DNA of 64,000 bases from Phocaeicola oris (GTDB lineage: Bacteria > Bacteroidota > Bacteroidia > Bacteroidales > Bacteroidaceae), in assembly GCF_021295095.1 (NCBI RefSeq), contig NZ_JAJLQX010000012.1:33753-97752 (forward strand), written 5' to 3'. Positions 29,347 to 38,311 of this stretch are shown here, piece after piece (the first letter of the stretch is position 1; every line of letters starts with the position of its first letter). A model generated the notes under the pieces. That model was not told the origin of the DNA. It was given only the letters and a program-made list of their open reading frames with translations, and did not search any database. Made by a program: the position numbers and the translations under genes.

Positions 29347-29422
29347 GTTAAAGAACAGTGGAGAGATTTGAGTAGCTTGCAACCACGAAAAAAAATGCTA
29401 AAAACACCTATTGTTTCTTCGT
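29347..29422 (+). promoter_or_regulatory. Putative SAM (S-box-like) riboswitch in the metK leader
   Basis: The leader contains, in order, AAGAACA-GTGG-AGAGATTTGA, then CTTGCAACCAC, then ATGCTAAAAACACC, then TGTTTCTT. The blocks GTGGAGAGA, GCAACC and TGCTAA occur in this order in S-box (SAM-I) RNAs. GTGG (29358) can pair with CCAC (29383), and AAGAACA (29351) with TGTTtCTT (29412), as P2- and P1-like stems. The gene downstream makes SAM, so feedback control is logical. The fold is degenerate compared with the classical S-box, and I have not scored it against a model. Confidence 0.5.
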
Positions 29423-29502
29423 TTTTTATCTACTCTTATTTTGTCCCCGTTTGATAACCGAATTAATTTATTATTAACAAACTATTTAATTCTTTATTCA
29501 AA

Positions 29503-30798
29503 ATGGGATATTTATTTACATCCGAATCAGTGTCTGAGGGACATCCGGATAAAGTGGCCGACCAAATATCAGACGCTATCGTGGACAAATTGTTAGCTTT
29601 TGATCCTAATTCTAAAGTTGCGTGTGAAACGTTGGTTACTACCGGACAAGTAGTGTTGGCCGGAGAAGTAAAGTCTGATGCTTATATCGATTTGCAAAGA
29701 GTGGCTCGCGACGTTATCAATCGTATAGGTTATACGAAAAGTGAGTACATGTTCGACGGCGATTCATGCGGCGTGTTTTCTGCCATACATGAACAGAGTC
29801 CAGATATTAATCGTGGGGTAGATCGCAAAGACCCGATGGATCAGGGAGCCGGAGACCAGGGAATGATGTTTGGATATGCTACAAACGAGACAGAGAATTA
29901 TATGCCTCTGCCCCTTGACTTGGCACATCGCTTGATGATAGAGCTTACTGAAATTCGTAAAGAAGGGAAGCAAATGACTTATCTTCGTCCAGATGCAAAA
30001 AGTCAGGTAACTGTGGAATATGATGACAATAATAAGCCGGTTCGTATTGATACTATTGTAGTTTCTACACAGCATGATGAGTTTATTCAGCCGAAAGACC
30101 ATACGAAGCGTGCACAAGAGATAGCCGATAGGGCTATGTTGGCTCAAATAGAGAAAGACGTGAAGGAGATTCTTATTCCTCGTGTAAAAAGCAATATTTG
30201 CACACCTGAAATCGTTGCGCTTTTTAATGATAAGATAAAGTATTTCGTAAATCCTACCGGCAAATTTGTTATTGGTGGCCCGCATGGAGATACAGGTTTG
30301 ACAGGTCGTAAGATCATTGTAGATACTTATGGAGGCAAAGGCGCGCATGGTGGTGGCGCTTTCTCTGGGAAAGACCCGAGCAAGGTAGACCGTAGCGCTG
30401 CTTATGCTGCCCGTCATATAGCTAAAAATATGGTTGCCGCAGGAGTAGCTGACGAGATGTTGGTAGAGCTTTCGTATGCTATCGGAGTAGCTAAACCTAT
30501 CAGCATTTATGTGAATACCTACGGGCACAGTCATGTTAAGTTGAGCGACGGTCAGATAGCAGAGAAGATAGGAGAGTTATTCGATCTTCGCCCGAGGGCT
30601 ATAGAGGAGCGTTTGAAGTTGCGTAATCCTATTTATGAAGAGACTGCTTCGTACGGGCACATGGGGCGTGCGCCAATGAAAGTAAAAAAGACTTTTCGTT
30701 CTGTATATAACGGAGATAAGGCAGTAGAAGTAGAGCTTTTTACATGGGAGAAGTTGGATTATGTTAAAAAGATAAAGGAAGCTTTTGGCTTAAAATAA
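29503..30798 (+). CDS. metK: S-adenosylmethionine synthetase
   Basis: The 431-residue enzyme makes SAM from methionine and ATP. The signatures are [16 protein letters not shown] near residue 15, [12 protein letters not shown] (~120), [20 protein letters not shown] and [19 protein letters not shown]. Length is that of Bacteroidales MetK, which are longer than E. coli MetK. The 5' leader carries a possible SAM-sensing element. The next gene starts on the base after the stop codon. Confidence 0.97.
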   Translation: MGYLFTSESVSEGHPDKVADQISDAIVDKLLAFDPNSKVACETLVTTGQVVLAGEVKSDAYIDLQRVARDVINRIGYTKSEYMFDGDSCGVFSAIHEQSPDINRGVDRKDPMDQGAGDQGMMFGYATNETENYMPLPLDLAHRLMIELTEIRKEGKQMTYLRPDAKSQVTVEYDDNNKPVRIDTIVVSTQHDEFIQPKDHTKRAQEIADRAMLAQIEKDVKEILIPRVKSNICTPEIVALFNDKIKYFVNPTGKFVIGGPHGDTGLTGRKIIVDTYGGKGAHGGGAFSGKDPSKVDRSAAYAARHIAKNMVAAGVADEMLVELSYAIGVAKPISIYVNTYGHSHVKLSDGQIAEKIGELFDLRPRAIEERLKLRNPIYEETASYGHMGRAPMKVKKTFRSVYNGDKAVEVELFTWEKLDYVKKIKEAFGLK

Positions 30799-31593
30799 AT
30801 GAACAGTGCGTTACCTGAAATATCTTTTTTATATTATCTTGAAAACAAACATCAAGGTGATGTAAGTAACGCTTTAACTTATGAGGCTCACCTCTCTACC
30901 GATATGTATGGTATGAAAGGTGAGCCTTTACCATATCAGTTGCGTTCCGATTGGATGGTGACCGGTGTTCTTTTTCTTTGTTTCATAATGGTTTCGTATG
31001 TATTGTCGCATGGCAAGACGCATTTAATAGAGAAGTTCAAGAACTTTTTTTCCACAAAAGAGCGAGTTAATTTGTTTGATACCGCTTCCGATATGAGTCA
31101 TACGCTTTTTCTTATCTTTCAGACATGTTTGCTACTTGGCTTTTGTACTTTTGATTATTTTTTCGACCATTATAATGCTATTTTTACTTATGTTTCACAT
31201 CAGATTGTGTTAGTCACATTTATTGCTATTTATATGGTATATTTTGCTTTGAAGTGGCTTTCTTATACATTTGTAAATATCATTTTATTTAACAAAACGA
31301 AGGCGAAATTGTGGAATGAGGCCTACTTTAACGTGGTGATATGGGCTGGCCTTTTGCTTGTCATTCCTGTTCTTTTAATCGTTTTCTTTAATCTTTCTCT
31401 CAGATTAACCTTTATTTTTGTTAGTATAATCGTAATAATTTCTAAATTTTTGTTAGTATATAAATGTTTTACAAACTTTTTTAACCGAATTCGCTATTCT
31501 TTCCATTTTATTTTGTACTTTTGTGCGCTAGAAATCTTCCCTGATTTGATTTTCTGGAAAGGAATCATGTTATGGGACAATTATTGGTTTTAA
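30799..31593 (+). CDS. DUF4271 integral membrane protein
   Basis: The 264-residue product has about six to seven TM helices (WMVTGVLFLCFIMVSYVL, LFLIFQTCLLLGFCTF, IVLVTFIAIYMVYFAL, VVIWAGLLLVIPVLLIVF and more). It ends with RYSFHFILYFCALEIFPDLIFWKG, the region I associate with DUF4271 of Bacteroidetes. No catalytic motif is visible. It abuts metK with no gap and precedes hemD by 13 bp; the DUF4271-hemD pairing is common in the phylum. The function is unknown. Confidence 0.82.
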   Translation: MNSALPEISFLYYLENKHQGDVSNALTYEAHLSTDMYGMKGEPLPYQLRSDWMVTGVLFLCFIMVSYVLSHGKTHLIEKFKNFFSTKERVNLFDTASDMSHTLFLIFQTCLLLGFCTFDYFFDHYNAIFTYVSHQIVLVTFIAIYMVYFALKWLSYTFVNIILFNKTKAKLWNEAYFNVVIWAGLLLVIPVLLIVFFNLSLRLTFIFVSIIVIISKFLLVYKCFTNFFNRIRYSFHFILYFCALEIFPDLIFWKGIMLWDNYWF

Positions 31594-31606
31594 ATTTTAG
31601 ATACAA

Positions 31607-32356
31607 TTGAAGATTAAGAAGGTACTCGTCTCTCAGCCAAAGCCGATTTCAGAAAAGTCGCCTTACTTTAGTATCGCTGAGAAGTATGGAGTGAAAATAG
31701 ATTTTCGCCCATTTGTAAAGGTAGAGGCTTTACCTGCTAAGGATTTTAGAAAGGAGAAAGTTTCAATTTTAGATCACACCGCAGTAATTTTCACATCAAG
31801 GCATGCAATTGATCATTTCTTCACTTTATGTTCCGAACTTCGTATAACGGTTCCGGATACAATGAAGTATTTCTGTCTCTCTGAAACTATTGCCCTTTAT
31901 ATTCAGAAATATGTTCAGTACCGTAAGCGTAAAGTATTCTTCGGTCCGAGTGGTAAATTTCCGGAACTATTACCTGTTATTTTGAAGCATCCTTCAGAGA
32001 AATACTTGGTTCCTATGTCAGATACTCATACTGACGAGATAAAGAATGCTTTGGATGCTAATCATATCCAGCATACGGATGCTGTAATGTATCGTACTGT
32101 AAGTGTAGATTTTGCACCTGAAGAGACTCTTGATTATGACATGTTGTTGTTCTTTACTCCTGCCGGTGTCCATACATTGGTTCGTAATTTCCCTAAGTTT
32201 AATCAAGCAGATGTTGCTATCGGATGTTTTGGTCCGGCAACAGCACAAGCTATTAAAGATGCCGGTTTAAGATTAGACATGCAGGCGGGGACAGCAGAAC
32301 TGCCTTCGATTACTGCGGCATTGGATTTGTTCATCAAAGAACATAATAAAGAATAA
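31607..32356 (+). CDS. hemD: Uroporphyrinogen-III synthase, TTG start
   Basis: The 249-residue protein has the two-lobed HemD layout: VLVSQPKPISEKSPYFSIAEKYG at the start, VIFTSRHAIDHFF in lobe one, and MLLFFTPAGVHTLVRNFPKF plus IGCFGPATAQAIKDAGL in lobe two. It cyclises hydroxymethylbilane to uroporphyrinogen III. The start is almost certainly TTG at 31607: a stop (TAG) lies three codons upstream in frame, and no ATG occurs before the conserved first strand. It is co-oriented with the DUF4271 gene. Confidence 0.87.
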   Translation: MKIKKVLVSQPKPISEKSPYFSIAEKYGVKIDFRPFVKVEALPAKDFRKEKVSILDHTAVIFTSRHAIDHFFTLCSELRITVPDTMKYFCLSETIALYIQKYVQYRKRKVFFGPSGKFPELLPVILKHPSEKYLVPMSDTHTDEIKNALDANHIQHTDAVMYRTVSVDFAPEETLDYDMLLFFTPAGVHTLVRNFPKFNQADVAIGCFGPATAQAIKDAGLRLDMQAGTAELPSITAALDLFIKEHNKE

Positions 32357-32409
32357 TTCTTATTAGATAATACGTTATACCGAAGGTTTTGTAGGCATAA
32401 AGTTTTAAC

Positions 32410-32441
32410 TTTGCATACAGAACTTTCGTTTTTTATTTTTG
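32410..32441 (+). promoter_or_regulatory. Promoter of rnpA-yidD-tatD
   Basis: TTTG at 32410-32413 and TATTTTTG at 32434-32441 are 20 bp apart, an exact Bacteroidetes promoter. The ATG of rnpA starts four bases after the -7 box, so the transcript is likely leaderless or nearly so, unless an upstream promoter is also used. Confidence 0.6.
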
Positions 32442-32444
32442 TAA

Positions 32445-32837
32445 ATGGAAGAGAAACCATATACACTGCAAAAGTCAGAGCGATTGAACAGCAAGCTGCT
32501 CATGGATAGTTTGTTTATGGGAGGAAGTAAGTCGTTTCCTTCTTTTCCATTGCGTGTGGTTTATAAATGGATTGATACGCAGGAAGGACGTTCGGATGCG
32601 TCTATTCTCATCAGCGTATCGAAAAAGTACTTTAAACGTGCCGTCAAACGCAACCGTGTAAAACGTCAGGTGCGTGAGGCTTACCGGAAGCATAAACATC
32701 TGCTTTTAGATAAGTTGGCGGAAAAGGACAAGCAGATAATTATTGCTTTTATCTGGCTTGATGATAAACTGCATTCTACGAAAGAGGTAGATGCCAAGGT
32801 GGAGAGATTATTACAATTTATCGCGGATAGTGTGTAA
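32445..32837 (+). CDS. rnpA: Ribonuclease P protein component
   Basis: The 130-residue basic protein assists the RNase P RNA in 5' tRNA maturation. The family core is [26 protein letters not shown] at ~57-82, including the RNR signature. The protein contains [12 protein letters not shown] at its start. Its stop overlaps the yidD start by one base (TAATG). The gene is away from rpmH and dnaA, as is usual in Bacteroidetes. Confidence 0.95.
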   Translation: MEEKPYTLQKSERLNSKLLMDSLFMGGSKSFPSFPLRVVYKWIDTQEGRSDASILISVSKKYFKRAVKRNRVKRQVREAYRKHKHLLLDKLAEKDKQIIIAFIWLDDKLHSTKEVDAKVERLLQFIADSV

Positions 32838-33100
32838 TGGAACAGTTTATAGAGATTATTAAAAAGACTTGGAGTATTCTGATGAACTTCTTTGCGAATG
32901 TCCTGCTGATACCTATTTATTTTTATCAGCGATTTATATCACCACTTACTCCACCGTCGTGTCGTTTCACTCCAACTTGTTCGCAATACGCGGTAGAGGC
33001 CATTAAGAAACATGGTCCGTTTAAAGGACTGTATTTAGCTATTCGTCGTATACTTCGTTGCCATCCTTGGGGAGGTTCGGGATATGACCCTGTTCCATAA
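32837..33100 (+). CDS. yidD: Membrane protein insertion efficiency factor
   Basis: The 87-residue protein has an amphipathic/hydrophobic N-terminus. The conserved core is [21 protein letters not shown] then [24 protein letters not shown]. It assists insertion of inner-membrane proteins with YidC. It overlaps rnpA by one base and is followed 7 bp later by the tatD-like start. Confidence 0.94.
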   Translation: MEQFIEIIKKTWSILMNFFANVLLIPIYFYQRFISPLTPPSCRFTPTCSQYAVEAIKKHGPFKGLYLAIRRILRCHPWGGSGYDPVP

Positions 33101-33107
33101 TCAGATT

Positions 33108-33737
33108 ATGCTGTTAGATATTCATACTCATCATCAACCGAATGTTCTTTCTGAGGCAATTCAGAATATTTCTTTTAAAGAATTCCAAGCGCAGAAAGGC
33201 GGTTATTATTCTGTTGGCATTCACCCATGGGATGTAACTTCCAACTGGGAAACAGATTTTGATGTACTCCGGAAAACAGCTACTGATGACCGAATTATCG
33301 CAATTGGTGAGGTCGGGATAGACCGCTTTGTAACGGATAATATTATGCTGCAAAAGGCTGCTTTCGAGAGACAAATCGCATTGAGCGAGGAGTTGCGGCT
33401 GCCTTTAATCATACATTGTGTGAAATGCTATAATGAACTTATTCAACTTAAAAGAGATCTTCACCCGAAACAACCGTGGATTGTGCACGGTTTTCGGAAT
33501 AATCCGTTTATTGCGGAGCGGCTTTTGTCAGAGGATATGTATATCTCTTTTGGTGATCGCTATCAGTCAACGGTTGTCCAAATGGTTCCCGATGAGAAAC
33601 TTTTCGTTGAGACCGATGAAAGCGAAAGTGATATTCGTCTTATTATAAAAGGTATAGCTGATGTTAAGGGAAAGCGTTCCGATGACTTTATATGGCAGAT
33701 TGACACGAATGTTCAGCATGTCTTTTTTAAGCATTAA
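33108..33737 (+). CDS. TatD family metal-dependent hydrolase
   Basis: I start at ATG 33108 (MLLDIHTHHQPN), just after the yidD stop; an upstream in-frame ATG at 33084 would overlap yidD. The 209-residue protein has the amidohydrolase metal motif DIHTHH, GIHPWD, AIGEVGID, LIIHCVK and WIVHGF, and ends with ETDESES. TatD proteins are 3'-5' exonucleases or deoxyribonucleases. This one is shorter than E. coli TatD (about 260), as is the Bacteroidetes branch, so the substrate may differ. Confidence 0.88.
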   Translation: MLLDIHTHHQPNVLSEAIQNISFKEFQAQKGGYYSVGIHPWDVTSNWETDFDVLRKTATDDRIIAIGEVGIDRFVTDNIMLQKAAFERQIALSEELRLPLIIHCVKCYNELIQLKRDLHPKQPWIVHGFRNNPFIAERLLSEDMYISFGDRYQSTVVQMVPDEKLFVETDESESDIRLIIKGIADVKGKRSDDFIWQIDTNVQHVFFKH

Positions 33738-33739
33738 GC

Positions 33740-33770
33740 TTTGTTTGTTCCGTGAAAGGTCGTATTTTTG
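33740..33770 (+). promoter_or_regulatory. Promoter of tyrS
   Basis: TTTG at 33740-33743 and TATTTTTG at 33763-33770 with a 19-bp spacer, 48 bp before the tyrS ATG. Confidence 0.65.
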
Positions 33771-33818
33771 CATTTCAATTAAAAATAATATATCAATTAA
33801 TAATTTAAAAATCATTCG

Positions 33819-35126
33819 ATGTCAAAGAATTTTGTAGAGGAATTAAAATGGCGTGGCATGTTAGCTCAGATGATGCCGGGAACAGAAGAGCTCCTTTCAA
33901 AAGGAGAAATGGTGACTGCTTATTTAGGAACAGACCCTACAGCGGACTCTCTGCATATCGGCCACCTTTGTGGTATTATGATGCTTCGACACTTTCAGCG
34001 TTGTGGTCACAAGCCTATTATTTTAGTTGGCGGAGCTACCGGTATGATTGGAGACCCTTCCGGTAAGAGTCAGGAGCGTAACTTGCTTGATGCCGATACT
34101 TTATATCATAATCAGGAATGTATAAAAAAACAAGTGGGAAAGTTCCTCGATTTTGATGGAAAAGAACCAAATCATGCAGAGATGGTGAACAACTACGACT
34201 GGATGAAAGATTTTTCTTTCCTTGATTTTGTCCGTGAAGTAGGTAAGCATATTACGGTGAACTATATGATGGCTAAGGATTCCGTTCAGAAACGTCTGAA
34301 TGGTGAAGCTCGCGACGGACTCTCTTTTACAGAATTCACTTATCAGTTGTTGCAAGGATACGATTTTCTTTACCTTTATCAACATAAGAATTGTAAATTG
34401 CAAATGGGAGGTAATGATCAGTGGGGCAATATCACAACAGGTACAGAATTGATTCGTCGTACTTTGGGCATTGAAAATGAAGCTTATGCGCTTACTTGCC
34501 CTTTGATTACCAAGTCGGACGGAAAGAAGTTCGGTAAGACTGAAAGCGGTAATATTTGGTTAGATAGGAATCGTACCACTCCTTATAAGTTCTATCAGTT
34601 CTGGTTGAATGTGAGCGATGATGACGCGGCAAAATATATTAAGATTTTCACTTCTTTAGAAAAAGAAGAGATTGATTCTTTGATTGCTCAGCATGCTGAG
34701 GCTCCGCATCTGCGTATTCTTCAGAAGCGTTTGGCTCAGGAAGTTACTACGATGGTTCATTCTGAGGAAGATTACAAGGCTGCTGTGGAAGCTTCTAATA
34801 TTCTTTTTGGAAACAGTACGCATGATGCTTTGGTTAAGTTGGACGAAGAGACACTTCTTGAAATCTTTGATGGTGTTCCCACTTTCGAAGTTTCGCGTGA
34901 TGTGATTGCATCCGGTGTTAAAGCTGTCGATTTAACTACATCAGATGCCGCTGTATTCGCTTCAAAAGGTGAGATGCGTAAATTAGTTCAGGGCGGAGGT
35001 GTTTCGCTTAACAAAGAGAAATTAACGGCTTTTGATCAGGTGATTACAACAAAGGATCTGTTAGCTGACCGCTATTTGCTTTTCCAGCGCGGAAAGAAGA
35101 ACTATTATTTGCTTATTGCAAAGTAA
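33819..35126 (+). CDS. tyrS: Tyrosyl-tRNA synthetase
   Basis: The 435-residue class I synthetase charges tRNA-Tyr. HIGH is HIGH at 46-49 and the KMSKS equivalent is KFGKT at 237-241. [26 protein letters not shown] is the tyrosine-binding region. The C-terminal S4 RNA-binding domain is present ([19 protein letters not shown]). It is a single-gene unit with its own promoter and a strong terminator. Confidence 0.97.
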   Translation: MSKNFVEELKWRGMLAQMMPGTEELLSKGEMVTAYLGTDPTADSLHIGHLCGIMMLRHFQRCGHKPIILVGGATGMIGDPSGKSQERNLLDADTLYHNQECIKKQVGKFLDFDGKEPNHAEMVNNYDWMKDFSFLDFVREVGKHITVNYMMAKDSVQKRLNGEARDGLSFTEFTYQLLQGYDFLYLYQHKNCKLQMGGNDQWGNITTGTELIRRTLGIENEAYALTCPLITKSDGKKFGKTESGNIWLDRNRTTPYKFYQFWLNVSDDDAAKYIKIFTSLEKEEIDSLIAQHAEAPHLRILQKRLAQEVTTMVHSEEDYKAAVEASNILFGNSTHDALVKLDEETLLEIFDGVPTFEVSRDVIASGVKAVDLTTSDAAVFASKGEMRKLVQGGGVSLNKEKLTAFDQVITTKDLLADRYLLFQRGKKNYYLLIAK

Positions 35127-35142
35127 AAGAACGATTATATGG

Positions 35143-35180
35143 AAAGAACAGCCTCGAACGAAAGTTCGAGGCTGTTCTTT
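35143..35180 (+). terminator. Intrinsic terminator of tyrS
   Basis: A perfect 17-bp stem (arms at 35143-35159 and 35164-35180, GAACAGCCTCGAAC in the left arm) with a GAAA loop. The right arm ends in CTTT, followed by ATAAATTC. The AAAG on the left would also make it work in reverse. Confidence 0.85.
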
Positions 35181-35374
35181 ATAAATTCACACTTGCTGAT
35201 GAAATTAAATAAATCCCCCTCTTTTTTTGAAAAACACGGATTTATTTAATTAGTTTAATAATAAGTGTATATTTTACTGTTTTAGAAATATAGATTCTAT
35301 ATAAGCCTACTTACCGGCCACATCAGTATGCTAATAAACGAATGAGTATTACAAACATTTATCATTGATAAGAT

Positions 35375-35929
35375 ATGAAAAGATTTATTATTATTTTCTT
35401 TGCCATTCTTTCTGCCATGCAATTGTCTGCTCAAACCAAAGAGAAAGGATTGTTTATAGAGATGAATGGCGGATACGGTATTGTTAAGGTGTACAATTAC
35501 GGAGCTCCTAAAACAGAACATAAAGGTTACATGATGCTGACTCCCGGTTTAGGGTATCAGATAAATCCTTTATGGGCACTCGGATTTAGAGCTACATTTG
35601 AAGCCGGAGATCATAGACAGAATAATTTCTATACTCCGTATGTTCAGTATGCTTTTATCCGTTCAAATAAGTTTAAAGTATTTACAGAAGGTCTTGTCAA
35701 CATCTATGATACGAAAAACTGGGCTGACGGATATACGGCTGTGGAAACAGGCTTGGATTTTGGTCTTGCTTTTGCGTTGGGGAATAATCTTGGCCTGAAA
35801 ATTCGCTATTTGTATCTCGGATATAGCGATACTCCTAATACACACGAAGGGGCAGTCGTAGGGGGTGGTGACTTAGTCTTTGATGCCGGATTGAAGCGGC
35901 TTCAAATAGGATTGCAATATACTTTTTAA
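35375..35929 (+). CDS. Small outer-membrane beta-barrel protein
   Basis: The 184-residue product has a signal peptide (FIIIFFAILSAMQLSAQ). Its pattern of short strands is like an 8-stranded OmpA/OmpW-type barrel (GLFIEMNGGYGIVKVYNYG, YMMLTPGLGYQINPLWALGFRATFEAG, LGLKIRYLYLGYSD), and it ends in LQIGLQYTF with the terminal phenylalanine needed for BAM recognition. No peptidoglycan-binding domain is attached. The function is unknown. It is a single gene with its own terminator. The 248-bp gap before it holds only the tyrS terminator and AT-rich sequence. Confidence 0.75.
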   Translation: MKRFIIIFFAILSAMQLSAQTKEKGLFIEMNGGYGIVKVYNYGAPKTEHKGYMMLTPGLGYQINPLWALGFRATFEAGDHRQNNFYTPYVQYAFIRSNKFKVFTEGLVNIYDTKNWADGYTAVETGLDFGLAFALGNNLGLKIRYLYLGYSDTPNTHEGAVVGGGDLVFDAGLKRLQIGLQYTF

Positions 35930-35948
35930 AAGTTAATAACTTATTGAA

Positions 35949-35991
35949 CTGTCGATTATAGAACTTCCGAGTCTATAGTCGGCAGCTTTTT
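35949..35991 (+). terminator. Terminator of the outer-membrane protein gene
   Basis: CTGTCGATTATAG (35949-35961) pairs with CTATAGTCGGCAG (35973-35985), with GT wobbles and one or two mismatches, followed by CTTTTTG. Confidence 0.75.
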
Positions 35992-36053
35992 GTTTACTTA
36001 CTTCAAAGTAAATCCTTTAAAGCAATGTGCTTTTCAAAAAAAATGCAGAATTA

Positions 36054-36086
36054 TTTGGTTAGTGTCGATATAAAAGCGTATATTTG
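36054..36086 (+). promoter_or_regulatory. Promoter of tRNA-Gln
   Basis: TTTG at 36054-36057 and TATATTTG at 36079-36086, spacer 21 bp, about 30 bp before the mature tRNA. Confidence 0.65.
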
Positions 36087-36116
36087 CAGCGCTTTAAGAA
36101 ATTAAGCACTGTAGAT

Positions 36117-36190
36117 TGGACTATGGTGTAATGGTAGCACAACAGGTTTTGGTTCTGTTTGACCAGGTTCGAGTCCTGGTAGTCCAACCA
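36117..36190 (+). tRNA. tRNA-Gln (anticodon TTG), CCA encoded
   Basis: The acceptor stem TGGACTA (36117-36123) pairs exactly with TAGTCCA (36180-36186), followed by discriminator A and an encoded CCA (36188-36190). The anticodon loop TTTTGGT at 36147-36153 has anticodon TTG (36149-36151), so it reads CAA/CAG. The T loop GGTTCGAGTCC is standard. The D arm (GGTGTAATGGTAGCAC) is standard for bacterial tRNA-Gln. Confidence 0.97.
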
Positions 36191-36239
36191 TCCAAATGCA
36201 GTTTGAAAGTCGTCGGAAGTTATTTCGGCGATTTTCTTT

Positions 36240-36420
36240 TTCATACGGACGAACTTATCAAATCATTTATATCATTTACTGAAATCATCAGAAGATTTTA
36301 TCGTTTCACATTAGTGAAACAAGTGAATCACATTAGTGAAACAAGTGAATCACATCTGTGAAACAATCGAATCACTAATGTGAAACGATAAACCGATAAG
36401 AATGAATGTACGAATAGTTT
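36240..36420 (-). repeat. Dispersed repeat copy R5 (four cores)
   Basis: This copy lies in the 583-bp gap 36191-36773. The array is 36303-36386 (84 bp = 18+3x22), beginning GTTTCAC-ATTA-GTGAAAC and ending CTAATGTGAAAC. Three linkers are AAGTGAAT, AAGTGAAT and AATCGAAT. ATCATCAGAAGATTTTATC before it is the reverse of the CTTCTGATGA flank, so it is in minus orientation. The terminal arms are poorly kept. The rest of the gap (36430-36773) shows no gene. Confidence 0.85.
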
Positions 36421-36773
36421 CTATTAGATGATTTATTTATAATGAAACATCAGGAATATAATATGAGGATTGACGCTTTTGTTTTTCGTTTTTCTATTTT
36501 TGAGAAGCGATAAATATTACCTTTTTATTGTGATAGATAAAATTTTTTCCTATTTTAGATGCAGTATTTTGTTCATTCGAACGTTTATAATAAAAGAGGG
36601 AATTAAAAATTCTTTGTAAACCTTATAAGGGGTGATTGAAGGAAAGGAGTGTACTTGTGTTCTCCCCGGTTGATTGTTCTTATAAATTGGGTATAAGTCT
36701 TCGCCCTATTTATTCTATTGGGTATATAAATATAATGTAATTTTCATGAATTAGTTTATGGATAATATCAGTT

Positions 36774-37181
36774 ATGAAAGCAAAAATATCAATCAAAAGG
36801 TTATTACTGTTCTTGCTAATGGCAATGCTGACGGTGGGAGTTTCTTGTAGGAAGGATGATGATTTAGATGATAAATATCAAGTCATTGAATTGAATATGG
36901 ATGATCATCGCTTTGAACATAATGGGTCAAAAAGTTTTATAACGAATGGAGAATCGTATGGTTTTAACGATCCTTTGGTTAGACTATTTAAGGCGCAGGA
37001 TGATTCTATCTTTATTTCTTATTACGGTGTGTTATTGTATCCGACGAGATTGCCGGATGATTTTTTACTCAAAGGAGTTCCGTTTGTCTTTTCGGGGTCA
37101 GTAAGAGAGAAACCTAATGGCACTGACTACTATCCGATACTTTTGAGTGAATTCAAATATGAAGTATTACTAAAACACTAA
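36774..37181 (+). CDS. Small lipoprotein, paralog 1 of 3
   Basis: The 135-residue product has a lipobox (LTVGVSC, Cys near 25) preceded by KISIKRLLLFLLMAML. The mature part contains IELNMDDHRFEH and the block DSIFISYYGVLLYPTRLPD, shared by all three paralogs, and ends TDYYPILLSEFKYEVLL. I recognise no named family. It is the most divergent copy in the middle region. A decayed second gene follows at 37187. Confidence 0.72.
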   Translation: MKAKISIKRLLLFLLMAMLTVGVSCRKDDDLDDKYQVIELNMDDHRFEHNGSKSFITNGESYGFNDPLVRLFKAQDDSIFISYYGVLLYPTRLPDDFLLKGVPFVFSGSVREKPNGTDYYPILLSEFKYEVLLKH

Positions 37182-37186
37182 AAATG

Positions 37187-37385
37187 ATATTATTATGAAA
37201 CGAACATATATGGCATTCGTCAGTTTATTTGGAGCGCGACACCGACCGGAAGCAGCGGTTCTTATTATAATTCTACAACCGGTCCTAACGGTGATTATTG
37301 GGATATTCCGAAAGGCAGCTATAACGTGGAATGTCGTGTAGTGACACAATGTGGGCACATAATTGCTTCTATGACGGTAAATTAA
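37187..37385 (+). pseudogene. Decayed partner gene of lipoprotein 1
   Basis: An ATG at 37195 (ATGAAACGAACATATATGGC) begins a signal-peptide-like start (MKRTYMAFVSLFG) in one frame. The downstream protein-like sequence is in another frame: WSATPTGSSGSYYNSTTGPN, then GDYWDIPKGSYNVECRVV, then TQCGHIIASMTVN and a TAA at 37383-37385. The start and the end therefore look joined by an out-of-frame deletion. A second trace of the same start follows lipoprotein 3 (38312). The original was probably a small secreted protein of about 100 or more residues. I do not know the family. Confidence 0.5.
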
Positions 37386-37457
37386 CCTCATTCTTTGTAG
37401 TTCCTATGTTGTATCAATATAATTTATCTGATGTGTAATGTTTAAAATAAAAATAAA

Positions 37458-37889
37458 ATGAAAGCAAAAATATCAATCAAACGGTTATTGCCGTTCTTGC
37501 TAATGGCAACGTTGATGCTGGGAGTTTCTTGTAGGAAGGATGATGATGAGGAGGTGTGGGATGGCTGTAAAAAAATAGAATTGAACATGGATGATCATCG
37601 TTTTGAATCTTTACCAACAATAAATTGTTTACAGCAAGTGCGTTGTGACTATCGCTTTGTGGATATGTTTTTTCGGAGTGATTCTATCTTTATTTCTTAT
37701 TACGGTGTGTTATTGTATCCAATAAGGTTACCGGATGGTTTTACTTTCAAAAACAGAGAAGCCTCTTCTCTTTTTTCAGGGGAAGTGAAGCAGAAATCGA
37801 AAGGTACCGATTATTATCCAATAGTTTTAACTGAGTTCAAATATGAATATTTGATACAAAATGGAGTTTTAAATACTAAAATAAAATGA
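37458..37889 (+). CDS. Small lipoprotein, paralog 2 of 3
   Basis: The 143-residue product has the same signal peptide (KISIKRLLPFLLMATLMLG, lipobox GVSC). Its core is FESLPTINCLQQVRC, YRFVDMFFRSDSIFISYYG and SSLFSGEVKQKSKGTDYYPI, nearly identical to paralog 3 at the DNA level, so the duplication is recent. Its stop overlaps the ATG of paralog 3 (ATGA), giving translational coupling. The function is unknown. Confidence 0.75.
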   Translation: MKAKISIKRLLPFLLMATLMLGVSCRKDDDEEVWDGCKKIELNMDDHRFESLPTINCLQQVRCDYRFVDMFFRSDSIFISYYGVLLYPIRLPDGFTFKNREASSLFSGEVKQKSKGTDYYPIVLTEFKYEYLIQNGVLNTKIK

Positions 37890-38299
37890 AACGAAAAATA
37901 TCAATCAAACGGTTATTACCGTTCTTGCTAATGGCAATGCTGACGCTGGGAGTTTCCTGTAGTAAGGATGATAAGGAGGAAGAGATGTGGGGTTATAAAA
38001 AAATCGAATTGAACAAGAACGATCATCGTTTTGAATCTTTACCAACAATAAATCGTTTACAGCAAGTGTATTGTAACTATCGCTTTGTGGATATGTTTTT
38101 TCGGAATGATTCTATATTTATTTCTTATTACGGTGTGTTATTGTATCCAACGAGGTTGCCGGATGGTTTTTCTTTCAAAAACGACGAAGCCTCTTCTCTT
38201 TTCTCAGGGGAAGTGAAGCAGAAATCGAAAGGTACCGATTATTATCCCATAGTTTTGAGTGAGTTCAGGTTTGGATATAATATGAATATGGAGTTTTAA
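37886..38299 (+). CDS. Small lipoprotein, paralog 3 of 3
   Basis: The 137-residue product matches paralog 2 closely over residues ~1-125. Substitutions such as QVRCDYRF to QVYCNYRF are scattered, and the C-terminus differs (EFRFGYNMNMEF). The lipobox is GVSC. Lysine/aspartate-rich residues follow the cysteine, typical of surface-exported Bacteroides lipoproteins. Twelve bases after its stop comes ATGAAAAGAGCATAT..., the truncated start of the same partner gene seen at 37195. It stops after 13 codons. Confidence 0.75.
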   Translation: MKRKISIKRLLPFLLMAMLTLGVSCSKDDKEEEMWGYKKIELNKNDHRFESLPTINRLQQVYCNYRFVDMFFRNDSIFISYYGVLLYPTRLPDGFSFKNDEASSLFSGEVKQKSKGTDYYPIVLSEFRFGYNMNMEF

Positions 38300-38311
38300 A
38301 TACTAAAGTAT

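Noticed and set aside
29764-30534. 256-residue open frame antisense to metK
   Set aside because: It mirrors the codon pattern of metK, has no start signal and no recognisable domain.
32445-33100. Replication origin near rnpA-yidD
   Set aside because: There is no dnaA, rpmH, yidC or DnaA-box cluster; in Bacteroidetes this gene pair is commonly away from the origin.
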